Shown: positions 24,982 through 39,054 of the stretch, in pieces
How the letters are laid out: every line of letters begins with the position of its first letter
How positions within the stretch are numbered: the stretch's first letter is position 1
From: Pachypanchax playfairii
Lineage: Eukaryota; Chordata; Actinopteri; Cyprinodontiformes; Aplocheilidae
NCBI GenBank assembly: GCA_006937955.1
Contig: SSNP01000007.1
Span: forward strand, 2,030,796-2,094,795
Direction of reading: 5' to 3'
DNA: 64,000 nucleotides
Made by a program: the position numbers and the translations under genes
Notes under the pieces: model-generated
Seen by the model: only the letters and a program-made list of their open reading frames with translations
What the model was told of the DNA's origin: nothing
Databases searched by the model: none

Positions 24982-27900
24982 GCCATGTGTTACTCACAAT
25001 TTTGGGGGTTATAAAATGTGAAAATGTGAAATTTTGACATTTAATCCTTTATGGTCTTTTTGACTTTGAATGTAGAAAACTATTTGTTGATGTGACGTTT
25101 TCTACATAAAAACCAGTGAAACTTAAACACTTTACACGTGGGAATGATGTGAATATAGAATAAGTTTTTGTCATTTTAACTTTGTATCCAAATGGCAACC
25201 CCAAAATCACATTCGCCTACAACAGATCTCAAAGTTAAAAATCTTTTCAACCTTCTGAAAGGGTGATGTCATGCTCCACCTGGCATTTCCACTTCTTTCC
25301 TGGTTTTGGTGTATTTTTTATAGCAGCATTACGGTGCCTCAAGCAGGGCTGGAATGGTTACTGCAGCCTATTAGACCATTTGTTTGTGTTTTACATTAGA
25401 ACAATTCTTGATAATGGCAAGTAAAAAAAATGATCTAGAAAATTGTGTTTCTGTGTGGGCGAGGTACGAAAACCCATCACATACATTTTCATTAGCCGTG
25501 TTTGTGGACATTTGGAATTGGTCATATTGTTCCTAATTTGATTGAATACAGATTTTTTTAAATATTAAAACATTGTTTTAGTGAATTAAGGAAGCAGATT
25601 AAGTTGTGCCAGAAACTTCTACATTTTGGTAAATGATTCAATTAAAATGATGCATTTCTCAATATAATTTAAATGCAAATGTCAATGAACGATGTGACAC
25701 AGTTTGCAAATGTTCTTTATTTCCATTTGGTTTATTTCCTTGTGTCTCCACATCTGCACGATCTCCAAGCAAAGGTATTTGTTTGCACATTTTTCCTCAT
25801 ACCAATCATTTCCACTCGTGTCGTAGCTGAACGTAGTGTGGACCCAAAATATGGACATGGACAGTGTGTAATGAGACCAATTAGCAAGAACTGTAAGTAA
25901 AAGTAAAAAAAATGTAGTAACAATAAAAGGCAAATCAAAACAAAAGCAGAGGATTAACTAATAAACAAAAAACTAAAGCTGAACTGAAACTGTAGAATCT
26001 GACAATAAGCAAAAAAAAAACAAAAAAAGAGAGGAAGGATGAGAAACAGGTGGATTGATTAGCTGATTGAACACAGGTGTGAGAGCCTTGAGGGAACCGA
26101 TGGTAAAAGAAGGAAAGAAGTAAACTAAACTGAATACAGACAACAAAGTGGGTTAACATCTTGAGAATTGGTTTGTCGACTGAACAAATAGACACCAGAT
26201 GATAAAAATCTCTGCTTATATGGAAGTCTAAAATAATTTATCTTTATAATGACACACAGTTGTTGTAAATGATTGTGTTTTCATGCGTTTAATTTAGTTA
26301 CTGATAAGGTTTATTTGCTTCTATTACTCACGGTTTCCACCTTGTTAATTAATGAAGTTGTGTCCCGAATGAACAAAGAAGAATTGTGTTTACAAAAGGA
26401 AACGTGTTCAGGATGGAGCTAGAAACACATGCAACACATGCAGAGCAGGATTTATTTAGACGTGAGATTCTCTTCTGTTTCCTCTTTGAGACACATTCAC
26501 CAACTACAATGTTCTTCCAGCAGATTCATCTGGTTTCCAGAAAGGGTCACTTTGGTCACACGATGATACAAAACAAAGAAAGTTTTTGGATCCATCTGAA
26601 TCTTGATTGCTCTGATAGTTTTACTGGCATTGCATGACAGGGTGACGCGTTCACTAAAGCAAAAACACTGGAATAAGACGATCACACATGGGAAATCTGT
26701 ATCTTGTGCTACCTGCTGGGTTTTATTATCACTGTCTTGTCATCGTATTTTGCAAATAAACATGGAAAACAAAACTTATCCCATTTCACACCAACATGGG
26801 ACTGATTCCAGAGTTATTTTCCTCTTCAAGTAAAAACATTGTAAATATGTTATTAATTATATGTATTTCTTTGTGCACTTCATTTTTTCAGTTTTAAAAG
26901 AAGAACATAATGTATCACTTCACATAAAGGTGATTTGTGCTTGTGTGACATCCACTGAGGACATCTTGGTGTTCCGTGTCCCTCTTTTGGATGAAAGTCT
27001 CTTTTTTCCTTGTTTCTGTGTGTCACAAGGCCTCTAAACTATTGTTTCCAGGCAGTTAGTTCAACATGAACAAGAGTACATGCTCTCTTGTTCATATTCA
27101 ATCTGTGAAAACCACAGGAGTTTAAAGCGAGCAGCAGAGAGAGACAAAGACATCTGGGAGTCCATGACTGAAAGACAAGGGTAAGCTGAACCCTTCACAA
27201 TCTGACCTTTTCTTCTCTTATGCAAACACTCAGTGGAAACTTCTCAACACAGCTGAAGGGAAAATAAAAAACACACTTTCAGATTCACGTGGAGTAGATC
27301 AAGTGGAAAGTCCAAAGGTTTCCTAGTAGTGGGAGAAATGAGTAATCGGTCCCGAGGATCACGAGCTGCATCCTCACAGATAAGCCACGGACCTCCTCCC
27401 ATCATCCTGCTTCACAAACCATCAGCAAACGATTCAGAATTTAGGTAGATTTTTCTCTAAAGTATCATAAATCTTATCAAAGGAAGCACAAAAAAATGAA
27501 TAGTAATAATAATTTTATAACATTTCATTCTACATTGATTGGGGTGAATTTGTAGAGGTGTGTACCTGCACAGAAAACAAACAAATACAAACACTGAATA
27601 GTTTTAAAGTCTACTTCAGTCAGTGCAGTGTAATGAAAGATGACTGTGGGATCATCATCGCTGCTCTCTTCTCTCTGAGGCTGTTTCCTCTTTACAGACT
27701 CAAGGCAGCAGTTGCACTTTTTCAGCATCCTTTCTATCCAGGAAGCTAAAAGGCAGTCGGTATGCTCCTGTTCTGGTTACTGATCTCTTGGTTGTTTTGT
27801 GAAGACAAATATGCAATGAAGATCCGTCTCCCAGCAGGAACAAGGGGCCGGGAAGGAGGTCGTAAAGACTGTTGCAAGAGCAGGAAGGTGGTTGTTAACT

Positions 27901-30900
27901 TAGTGAGAAGTGAGACTCTGTATGAATTTAAACACTTTTCTGACTTGTGTGGATTTTTTTTCTCTGTCCAAACCTTCTTTCTCTCAACTTCTTCCTCTTT
28001 TCCCACCTCGTGGCTAAACTCTACATGTAGAGGCTGCATGAAAACAAAAAGCAATAAGAACCAATTTAACATTAAATAAGGATTAAAAATGTAGATATAT
28101 TGTTGGATTTCTTTTAGTTTTGCAGGTTAAGTTAATTGTTGATTCTAAATTGGACCTGAGTTTGTGTGCGTGTATATGTGTGTCATTGTTTTTTTCTGAC
28201 ACTGTGATGGACCAGCGACGTCTCCACCTCTCAACTATTGACCGCAGCATATAGGGACCAACTTCTCCCCTCTGAGACGGAGCAAACGGGTCTAAAAACT
28301 GATCTAAAATCAAATCTGAGCAAATTGTGCAGCAGAACATTGAACGATAAACAGAACGTTTATCTATACATGACACTCAATGAGACCTGCGAAAGGCAAC
28401 GCCAAGGCTTCAAAACAGCTGTTCGAAGTGAAATCAAGATTTCTCAATCCTCCTAAAACCATCTAGAAACACACAGAGAATCACGAAACAAAAGCAACAC
28501 AAGCCACGTTGTCTCAGCTTATGATGAAATAATGCAAAGCAGAATCTTTTTCAAAAAACAATCTGAAACAAATTAGTCAAAGTAAGTTAGTTGTTCTTTT
28601 TACCAATTGATTATGATTGACATAAAAACAAAGAGATGCACTTAAAATGATCAGCGTGGAAACATAATAATTGTCTTTATGCTGCAATAAATTAAGACCA
28701 CACAACGAACAAGTGTGATGAGCTCAGAGGAAGAACACCGCAAACTAACCGTCAGGGAGGGCTGACTTGTTTCTCATGGAAATGAATCATACAGCTGTTC
28801 ATCAAAACCTGAGGGGTATGAACCCACATTTTCAGTTCACACAGAAGAACCAGAACACAAAGAGTCAACTGTCCAGCAGGCTGGTATGCAGACACACAGC
28901 AACACAGGCAAAAACACAAACAGACATCGTCCTTAAAATGGACAGCTGCAGTCACTACTGTGTGTTTGTTTTTGTGCGGATGGCAAGTTCCAACGGGCGG
29001 ATTTTCAAAGCCGTCTCCAATCCATTTGATATGCTGAACCCAAGAACCTGGACCTCAGACAAAGAGCTCTTTCACACATGTAACTGCTGATTACAGCTAC
29101 ATGTGATCTCAGAAATCTTTACATCATAAAACTTTTTTTTTTCTTTCCAGAATCCCACCTCCTTTCACAGCTTCCTGGTCATTTTGCCACTTGGCAGTCT
29201 TGATGACAGATGTGCAGTAAGACCTGTTTGGAAACAGATTCAGTTTAAAAAAAAACAGTCAAGAAAGACTCCCATAATGTTTCAGCTGATGGAAACTGAC
29301 GCAAAAATTAAACTCTTTGCTCCTTTAAAATGACTTTCACAGACCAAAGATTATTTTCTAACATAGACCCTTATGAGACACCAACACCCTCCATAAGGGC
29401 TCTAAAAACCCTGCTAGAAACATGTAAAATTAAAGGACTGATAAAAGAGGATTTGGATCAAAAGTCACCATGAATTGGATAATTTCCTAATGTTAGTTTG
29501 TGTAAACAATGAACACTAATGTAAGATAAACATCTTGTTGCAAACACTGAAGGACTTATGCATCCTCAAGAAGTCCAGTCTGCTCTGTCTCATCTTAAAA
29601 CAACAGTTCAGTCTGTTGTCCAGGTGAACACAACCTGAACAGGTTTTGAGTCAATTAAAATGTAATTAAAGAGACAAACAACCATTCATATACACATACA
29701 TTGGGTTCCTATTCCGTCTTTGAGTCTCCAAACCGTCTGCAGGAGGAACCTGGATAAAACCTGAATATGCAAGAAGAGAACATGCAGATGTCATACAGAA
29801 AGAACTGGTGCACAGACACGTCATCATCATCTGCAGCTGTGAAAGACAAGCTGCTGCACCAGCTTCTTACAAACTGCTGCTGATGAATATTGTGGCTTTG
29901 ATCAGGACGTCAGTCTCGGTTTTGTTGTAATTAAAGCATGAATCTTGGTTTTACACATTAAGTTTTACTTTATGCAACCCCAGCGTGTGGCTGCAGCACT
30001 GACTACAAACAGAGGTTAGATGTGGTGGTTGTGTTGAAGCTACTGTACTCTTGAGGACTATAGTCAACATATATCTCACAGAAGATGAAAGAACAACAAC
30101 TGCATGTAGCAGCTAAGAAGCAGCAAGAGTTATTATTATTTTTAACCTGAGCTGCTGTAGCTGCACTTGCAGCCTGTCAGTGAACCACGACTGAACGCTG
30201 GACGCATCACATGAAGTGCTACATCATTTCTTGTTTCCACTGAGTTCAACTATCATCATATGAGTCACTGCTAGTTTCAACACCTAATTCAAGTCAAAGT
30301 TAAAGTTATTATAAGTTTATTCTAAGAATTTAAAATAAGTCAAATTCATTTCTTTGTCTGTTTCCTAAATCTGTTTTATTTTTCATTCAAAGAGCTTCTG
30401 CAGTTCAGAACAGCGGATGTTTTGAGAATCTGAACACACTTATTGTAAGGTCATGCAGACTGAGTTTCATTAACATACAGCACAATGATGTGTATTGTAT
30501 GACCATTATAGGCGGGAAGTTTTTGAGGACTATTTTACTGATTCATTTGCTTTCACTAGCTGAGCCTGAATATGAAAACACCCGGCATGCTTAACTTTTA
30601 ATCTGGTCACGATTTGCTTTCTAAAAATACAAACCAGCTCACTGGCAGAGAGAAAACCCCCTGACCTGTGTTCTTCAATCTATCTGATGGAAAAACTCGA
30701 TTTGGAGGAGGGTCTTAAAAAGATGCTGCTTCAAGCATCTAAAAATACTGAGTAGCTGCAGTACTGAGTTCACAAAATTTTTTAAAAAGGTAGAGCTCAT
30801 TTCAACAATCCGACCGCTGTTCATGGTGAAAACCTGTCAACATCAAATCAACAGGATGCTCTGATAACAGGAAATATAGGTTTATCTCATCTCATCACAT

Positions 30901-31006
30901 GATCGCTCTCCGCAACCTACACTACCTTTAAAAATGTAGCTGAATGACATCAACTTTGAAAAACCTGCTTAAATGTGCCACGACGTGAAAGAATACGCCA
31001 CCAAAC
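24982..31006. other. Intergenic DNA, no gene seen
   Basis: AT-rich unique sequence with many short open frames lacking splice signals or domains. A-rich DNA at 25900-26050, with GAACACAGGTGTGAGAGCC at 26068-26086, looks like a decayed interspersed repeat. No element could be delimited. Confidence 0.4.
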
Positions 31007-31239
31007 CGTTTCCACTGGGCGCAAAGCAACACGAATCAGACGCGTCTCAGACTCGTAGTGTTGCGGGCTTTGCACGGCAGTTCTATTTTTTATGCAGTAC
31101 ACTTCTAAAACACATCAAGTTCAGCAGTTTAGTTTGGACCAGACAAGAAATCAGGCATTCGTGAAACATAAAATACCCGGAAGTTTCAAAATAAAAGGAC
31201 ACATGCAGCTACGTGCTGCTGATGCGCTCGGTGGAAAGG
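31007..31239. mobile_element. CpG-rich MITE with inverted ends
   Basis: Left end TTTCCACTGGGCGC (31009-31022) pairs with right end GCGCTCGGTGGAAA (31224-31237), with 12 of 14 positions matching in inverted orientation. The interior contains many CpG dinucleotides, unlike the flanks, and a CCCGGAAGT stretch. It resembles a common fish non-autonomous DNA element, by recall. Exact borders and target duplication are uncertain. Confidence 0.6.
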
Positions 31240-34200
31240 AGAGATTAGACCGCATCGAAATCACGCTAACACAATGCTAACATGTGATGCCATCATAACT
31301 TTGACATGAGACCAGTCATGCTTCATTTTTTTGATGACTGAACAAGCCGTGTTGGACCTGTGGAGGTTTTTTTGCATGCTCAGAACAATTGTTGACTCAA
31401 TGTACTGCAACATCCTGCAAAGACCATCCAAGTTCCAGCTGATTGTAATGTCATGGAGGGGCGTCATGAAGCAACCACACAATGTGAGGGAGTTTGAAAG
31501 CTTTCAAGCAGAGTTTCAGGTCAGCAAATTACATTTAGACATAATTTTTATGTCTACAACCTCCAATGTAAAAAGATATAAATGGGTGTCGTTTTTTGTT
31601 ATTGTTGAAATAAAACAGACTTACCTCAATTGCTCAGGTTTCATGTAACTTACACTCCAAGCCAGAAAGTTATCAAAATAACAGAGGATGTGGCCATAAA
31701 CAGATCTGTTTTACATATAAATAATGGCAGCAAAAACGCATTCCTAATGTCTGTTCGCATGTCATTAGCAGCTCTCATGTGTTGCCATCTCAGGGCCTGA
31801 AGCCGATGTGGGAAATGTAATAGGAAGGCCATCTGGTTTGAGAAGGACTCCAACTATTTTCTTCTGCAAAATCCACAAAACCATGAACGATCCCATGCAG
31901 GGAAGAACTAGCATGATCAAAACTCACATGTATGGTGGTCTAAGCTGAAGTCAAACACATGATTCAGTAAGTGAAGTATGCATTGTTCTAAAATTGTTCC
32001 AAAACCTCAAAAGCTGTGGTGTGACTTGCAGAAGGAAAGTGTTCTTTTGAGGTTTGCTTTGTCAACAACAGATCAAAGGTCTAATAATAAGACTTCCAGT
32101 TTCAGTTCTATCAAATGCTTGAGCTCTTGCATTAAAATGAAAATACTAAATAAAAAGGAAGTGTCTCATTCATTTTTGGTTTTTGGCATGCAAATTTTTC
32201 TCTATCGGTAATTATGTACTGCAGTTTAGCACAAGAAAAAAGGCAAACGCTGAAGTTTTACAGCCGTGCTCATCGCTTTTTTTTAACACCACACACTCCC
32301 CTCTCATACACGTACAGTATGAATCAGCATCCACATGTGCACACAACTGCTTGCTGTAATGGGAAAAAGCTGTCAGACGGACACTTTTGTATAACTATGG
32401 TAATAAATAAAATAACACAATGTCAAAACATTTAATGAAATGTGCATTAGGAATCCTCCCCAAAGACCAATTTAAAAGGTGTGTTCATTGCTGTAATATA
32501 TTGCTCCAGACAAAAGTACTTGAGACAGAGACTGAATAAAATCCTCTCCGCCTTTATGTGTGTGTAAGTGTGTGTGTGTGTTTATGTGACATTTGGGAGA
32601 GGCAGATTAGGGTAAAAGGAGGGAGTAATGGTGTGAGGGGACGGTGGAAGCAGGTGGTCTTCTGTCTCTAGGGTTGCTGGAGACACTGTGGCTGCAACAG
32701 CTTAAGAAACGGAGCAAGAACTTAGACAGCTTTCTGTTTGGGTGTAGTCAACTGTAAACTCAAAAGCACAATTAATGAAAAGACAGAAAACCAAATGTGA
32801 TGGCCAGGAGAAGGAAAACATTGTTTGTGTTGTTAGTGTTTCATTGTTGAAATCTGTCTGAGACACTGCAGAGGTGCAGTGTTTGTGTCTCATCTGCTGT
32901 GTTAGTTTCTATAGTATAGAGCTGAAAACCAAGTCAGAACCCTCCACGTTTAGTTGGCATGTCCAACAGCGTTTGTTTTTTTTCCACATTCTTCTTCTGT
33001 GCTGCGAGCCATCTGTGAGTTTGCCCAAACCAGTCAGTGCGAGACATCTGGGACACGTTGGACTCATGAGCGAGAGGAGCTTGGGCAGCTGGAACCCATC
33101 AGAGTCCAGGAGATCAACAGATCTCCTCTGTGTGTATGAGCTCTGACCTGTCCTGAGCTCCAAAGCCATCTTACAGGATGATCACCAGGTAACGAAATAG
33201 GTTGGAAACATCAGAAAAACTGTTTCTATCCTGCCGTATCAGATGTCCAACCCAAAACTTCCTGACAAACTCATTTAATAATGTTTATTAAAGACTTCAT
33301 CAGTGGTTTTTAGATTTTTTTCCCAGGAAATACATAGACCTGCATACATAACACTGCTTGGGCATCAAATTCACTCCTTCATTCTATATTTCATGTTGGT
33401 TTACAGGATCATAGCACAACATGTGTGTTTGCACGTAATTACTTCTCCTGCAGGAGCTGAAATTAAATTTAAGAGATTTCTAAGCTGTTTTACTGTGATT
33501 AAAGAAAAGAGTGTGTAACAAAATCCAGCAGAACTAAGGAAGAGCTGTTTCTAACACAGTGGAATGATTCTGATTGCAGATGCAGATGCTGGAGGATGTG
33601 GTGTAGGTCACAGCATCACCTATAGACCTGTTTGCTCTGTATGTGAACTGCAGGGGGTCGAGATGTCAAAAAGATAAAGCTGCTCGACTGGACTGCTAAA
33701 TGCTAAAGATTTAAATGCATCAGAGGTTCATAAAGGTCACGTTTGTCTTACCAGCTGATGTCGCTGAATGTTCAGCTCATTGTAAAGAAAGATTCCGCTT
33801 TTTCCACCAATCAGCAGCTTAATGCCTTAATTTGACAAAAACATTAGTTCTTCTGGTGTTTTAACTTTTACTTGTGTTATAGATATACTGACATTATAGA
33901 AGACACAAACTCATTTCACTCTTCAGAAGGAAAACTTTTTTTCACTTGATGAAGGCTAAACAGTGGTATTTAACCTCATTTATTAAAAGGCCTGAAGGAA
34001 TTGAGCTTGCTTTTTTCTGAAACAGACACATTTTAATTTCCTCTGTCAGCGGCTAAAGGGTACTTTAAAGTGGAATCAAACATTGGTTTGAGCCAGTCTA
34101 ATTTAATCCAGGCAGCTTTTTCACCTCATCCTTCACCCAAACAGATTTGACATCTGTGGACAGGTTAAACCAGGTGCGGGCCTGTCTCAGGCCTGGGGAG

Positions 34201-34618
34201 CCTGGGGTTACTAAGAGTCTAATGCAAGGGGACAGATGTGTTTGGTGCCGATCACTGACACTAACGTGGCCTGACACCCGGAGCCTCCAGTGATGATGGT
34301 GGTATTTGGACACGTCTCTTCCCTGTAAGCCTGTTTCAGAGTGACCTCTTTACACAGAGAAGTAAATTAGGACAGAAATGTGTCAGAAAATCACCTGACA
34401 AACATTTTCTTTTCGAGATTTCTCCTATAAAGGGTCACTTTGCTCTGAAATTATAGTCACACCTGCCTCGGACGTTAAAATGACAGACTAACAACCAAAA
34501 TCAGAGTTAATGAAATCCTTGTTCTCACATACAGTTATTTTAAATCACCTGTTAGTTAAACAGGTTTAGAGCAGAGAAGAATATTCAGGTCTATAACCTA
34601 AAAAAATGTTGACAATGT
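31240..34618. other. Intergenic DNA, no gene seen
   Basis: Unique-looking AT-rich sequence. Short (GT)n-like DNA occurs at 32556-32582. A frame of 86 codons at 32909-33169 on the minus strand has no domain or splice support. Confidence 0.4.
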
Positions 34619-35180
34619 ATAAAATGTAGAGGTGGGAAAAATGATCGATTCTAAGATGCATCGCGATTCGGCCGTGCACGATTCTGCATCGATGCAGCAT
34701 ATGACATAATCGTGATTCCCACTCAATCCAGGTTCTCAAGTTCTTTAAGCTGCTAAAAATGTTTTACCCAGCACACTTTGAATGAAAAACAAGGAATTGT
34801 TTTATTTGAATATTTGCACTTTTAAATAGACAGGCTAAGCCGATGCTATTTGTTTTGGTATACTACATGTGAAATGTAGAATCCTGTCTTATTGCTGCTG
34901 TACTGAAAATTTTATTTTTTATACATACATTTTTTTTATTTAAGTAATAGGCAGCACACTTTAAAAATGGTCGTTCACTTCAGTGGAAAGATTTATGTTT
35001 TGTCAGGTATACCGTAATAAAAAAGAATTCAAAACAATATCCGACTGCTTGTAGTAAGTTATTGAAAAATTGAGTGCGAAGAATCGTGATGTATTGCAGA
35101 ATTAAATCGAATCTTTAGGCAGATAATCGGAATCGGATCCAATCGTGAGGCAGGTAGAGATGCACACCTCTAATAAAATG
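34619..35180. mobile_element. hAT-type MITE with perfect 8-bp target duplication
   Basis: The element (34627-35172) begins TAGAGGTGGG and ends CACACCTCTA, giving 10-bp inverted ends with one mismatch. It is flanked by the identical 8-mer ATAAAATG at 34619-34626 and 35173-35180. An 8-bp duplication and TAGRGGTG ends are diagnostic of hAT-superfamily insertions. Subterminal DNA is full of CGATTC/GAATCG/GATGCATCG motifs on both sides, the usual transposase-binding pattern. At 546 bp with no transposase frame, it is non-autonomous. Confidence 0.88.
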
Positions 35181-37551
35181 CAACAAAAAAAAAAAAGAAA
35201 AAGTAAAAACTTTTATCTGGGGTTGATACTCATCTTTTGGAGTCCAAGCGTTGTGCTGTAAAGAGTTTGGCTGCTGCTTTCAGTGTTTTTAAGAGAACGA
35301 CGTTCTTTATACTGCCAAGAATCAAGATACACCCAAGGATAACGATGCAAAAAATAATGATTCATTCCCACACACTCGCACAATATCACTCCACATTCAT
35401 GACATTTGCAACACCTTATATTGCCGTTTATTTGAAATGTAATATCTACTCGCACATTTCATCTGTAAAAACCTGACTGAAGTCATGTGTGAAATACAAC
35501 AAGGCAATTCCACAAGAGACCCACCATGCTAAACTCCGTGACCCTTCTCAACCCATTCAATCCACACTCTGAATTTACAGCTAGTTCAGTGTTTCGGATT
35601 TCATCCCTCACATTGTACTTTCTCTCATGTCTCGCCAACACACAGAAAAGTCTTTTATTCACATAATGCTTCCATATGCTCAGTAAATGCCCCGAGCAAA
35701 TTTTAATGCGGGCGAAAAAATGGGTCCAAGGAACATACATACTAGATACATAACTTAATTTGCAGGCAATGGCTTGCAGGAAGCACTGTAAATTGCAACA
35801 TTACAGCAAATCTGTTGCACACAATTGGTTCATGCCTCCTGAACTTGATTAATGGCTGAGAACATATTCAATCAGAGAAAGGACATTTTATTTAATAAGA
35901 TCCAGCGAATATGTATAATTTTTTGCGTGTGGGATTTTTAAAACTTCTGAATATTTTTTTAAAAAAAGGAATTTGTAACTGTGATAACTGTGGTCTAACT
36001 GTTTTAACACATCACATCCCCTCATTTGCATAGATGCACATCCTCTCAGGAAGCCCACTCTGCTCCATCCTGTCAGTTTGAGCCAATCTCACTCATGCAG
36101 CTTCCGAGTCACCGCGGGGAGTCTGAGAATCCTGGAATCCAAGAGGTCCGAATGGGTTTTCCTTTCAGGAAACATCTCTACTGCAGAGTTTTTTGACTCA
36201 TTTTTCTCTTTGTGTCTCGAGGGTCGGAGGACCTCGTTCGATACCATCCAGTTCAACACAGCTGTAATATCAAAGTCACATGTGCAGATCCATCCTGCGG
36301 AGCTTCTGTTAGACTCACCGTCTCACACCTCACTGACTCACAAACAGCCCGTGACCTGTTCAGCGTTGGGGGTTTTTCACATGCCAGAGATTTACATTAA
36401 TGTAAATGTCATACATATAAAATCATTTCCGGTGATTAATGAGTTGGAGAACAGGCAGAGATGACATTTAAGACAATCCGTGTTTTGAGGACCCAACAGC
36501 ACTGTGACCTTTGACCCGGTTGTTTAATCCCCATCTTCTTGGAATTTCAATGTGTCTCTGTGTGTTTTATTTTGTTTTTATTTACCAGTTTTTGATTACT
36601 TTGTTTTTCTTTTCAAACAGAAAACAGCTGGAGCTCACAGATCACTTGTTAGTTTTTATTGAGGGAGTGAGTCTCCATCAGAGTCCAGGAGGACAGAGTT
36701 GAGGCAGGTATAACAAAACCAGCTCATGACTAATTTTTCGTTTATAAATTTTCCTCATTTTTTAATACATTTAGTGTGGCATTTCCATCTATTTTAAAAC
36801 AATAAATAAACAAAATGTTGTACATGATGTAAAACAGACATTGTTCTCCAAAGTGTTTTACAAGCACTGTAGACGACGGATATATGCACGACCTCGGTGG
36901 CCAGCAGTTTTGTGCATAGGAGTGTTGTGTGCATTTATCTATCTGTGGTCATTTGGACTGTAACCATATGTAGTGGAGGTCTGTATTGATAACAGATAAT
37001 CAGAAATGATGCAATATCACAATTAAACTATGTTAGGGGAAAAGAAAGCTATGATTCAGCAAAAAAAAAAAAAACAGAGAACAAAACATTCAAACTAAAT
37101 TATACTTGTAGAGTAGATCCACCATGACACTGTAAGTAGCAGAAAGGATGCACCAGACGCTTGTGTGAACGCCAGGGCAGCCTAGTACCAGGCACCTGAC
37201 ATGACAGCGCAGTACGTCTACACTGCAGGAGGCGTGCACGGTCAAACAACTATAATGAAAAATAGCAAGATTCAGTGAGATGCATGTATGATCCCTCAAA
37301 AGGTTTCACGGGTATATCCATCAGCGCTGTGCATGTATGTAAGTTTTGTGCAGTGTGTTGTGCATATAACCGTCATCCACTGTACAATATTCAAGTTCTG
37401 TATCATCTGAGAATCCACATCACTGATTGATCATAGAGAAGATATCTGTACAGATGCATGAGTCAACACATTTTTAACTTCAGTTCTTTTGTGTTATAAA
37501 GAGTCAGCTGAACCAATTAAACAGCCGCCATCAGAGCTAAAGTCCCAAGTC
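35181..37551. other. Intergenic DNA, candidate conserved non-coding segment
   Basis: From about 35290 to 36060 the sequence looks unique and non-repetitive. It has octamer/POU- and homeodomain-like words such as CATTTGCAT, TTAATGG and TTAATTTGC, a composition often seen in vertebrate conserved non-coding elements. A 128-codon plus-strand frame at 36078-36464 has no recognisable domain. Conservation could not be tested. Confidence 0.3.
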
Positions 37552-38073
37552 TTAAATGTCCTAGATGATGCAAAATCTACTTTTTGGAGCGTTTAACCAT
37601 GTTGGGATTTTTGGCTTAATTCACACATTTCTCAGTAATCCTCCCACATCCTGCACTCTGAGCAGCTGCTCTGCTCTCTCCTAGAAAATGACTGACTGTA
37701 ACATAGTGAGGTAACAATGTTACAGCAGGACCTGCCCGGCGAGTCTAAAGCAAAATTACCATTTTGTAGTATTTTTCTTTCTAAAAATGTTTCAGTGCAA
37801 ATGTTCATTTGGCTGTGAGAGTTACAGGAATTTATTAATAATTTTATTCTGGCAGCTCGAGGGGCAGCACTCACAATGAGGGGGTCTGGATGAGAGATGG
37901 GATTTTAGATAAACCGAGTGTTTTACTTCCTGGTCGATTGATAACTCAATAATATAAGTTATATTTCAGGACAAATTAATACTTTATAAAACCAAAGATA
38001 AGATTTTATCATACGTACATGTGCCTATCACAGATGTGGAAATAATAAAAATAGCATGATACAGGACCTTTAA
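37552..38073. mobile_element. MITE with TTAA target sites (piggyBac-like ends)
   Basis: The left end is TTAA followed by ATGTCCTAGATGATGC. The right end, reverse complemented, is TTAA followed by AGGTCCTGTATCATGC. About 11 of the 16 bases after TTAA match. TTAA at both borders is the hallmark of piggyBac-type insertion. The 522-bp element has no transposase frame. Its right end is nearly the same as that of the 9342-9559 candidate. Confidence 0.6.
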
Positions 38074-39054
38074 GCAGTTTAGTCTTAAGTAAAGAATAAC
38101 TCAACTAAAAATTACTAAAAAATAAAGTAAGTTTCCAAACTAAAAACCACAGAGTAGATTTAAACTCAGGTTTTATGTTTTAGAATCCCACAAAATCCAC
38201 TGAGACAACACCGTAGTTCTCTTTGTCCCTTTGATCAGAAAGAAATACACCAGCGTGAAAGTAAATGTGCTGATCTTGATATTTAATATGCTTCCAAGCT
38301 GATGCTAGTAGATGTATTGTCTAAGATAGCACTAGAAAAAATGAGAAGTGACACCCATTGACTTCATACTGTATATAATTACTAAACATCTGGACAGAAC
38401 CCAGAAGTTTAAACAAACACTGGCGTCACTGTGTCTGGCTGCAGTAAAAGTTTTAAATTCTGCTCATTCAATAAAAAGAAATCAGGCTTTTTCCTGCCAA
38501 AAAAATTAAAATACACTTCAGATCTTTGAATCTGAGTGAAGTTGTTACATAGTTTTCATCTTGCAGCTGTATGTTAGAATAGTCATTAAAATAAAACATT
38601 TCCTCTCAATTATTTGTTTGACACTAACACCACAGTTGCAGATTAGTGGGCGGGACTTTCGGACACACCTCCTTAGTACTCAAACTCTGGCTCCAAAAGT
38701 GTATCATGGCTTCAACTAACGTGAGACTATCCATGATGAAACCTCTGTGTACAAATCTAAAGAAGTCATAAATGAAGTAGACTGACTCTATTTAGATGAG
38801 TTTCATTGTGCTTCACAGCAACGCTGATATAATCTTGTTCACATGGTCAACACATAACCGTCCCCAGGCCTTTAGTTTTGGACAAACTCAAATTCATCTT
38901 GGCCTTGTGTGAGTTGACTTTTGTGTACTGAGGCGATCAGTCATAGAACCAAATTCCTCAAAAGGGTGTGGGTGACAAGGGCCCAATCCCAGTCTCCTCC
39001 CGAGGCCAAAGCATTTAATGCTCACAGATAGTTTTTACATTTGAAAGTGAGTTC
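38074..39054. other. Short intergenic segment between two TTAA-type MITEs
   Basis: Mostly AT-rich. It includes a GGGCGGGACTTTCGGACAC stretch near 38647 that recalls MITE interiors and may be a further decayed element. No gene seen. Confidence 0.35.

Noticed and set aside
28928..29090. Short frame beginning MDSCSHYC with a SNPFDMLNPRTWTS stretch
   Set aside because: It looked protein-like at first, but it has no family match that I know, no acceptor/donor pair and no neighbouring exon.
36078..36464. 128-codon plus-strand open frame
   Set aside because: No domain, no signal peptide and no splice signals at sensible places. The length is not exceptional for chance in 64 kb, and the composition is not protein-like throughout.
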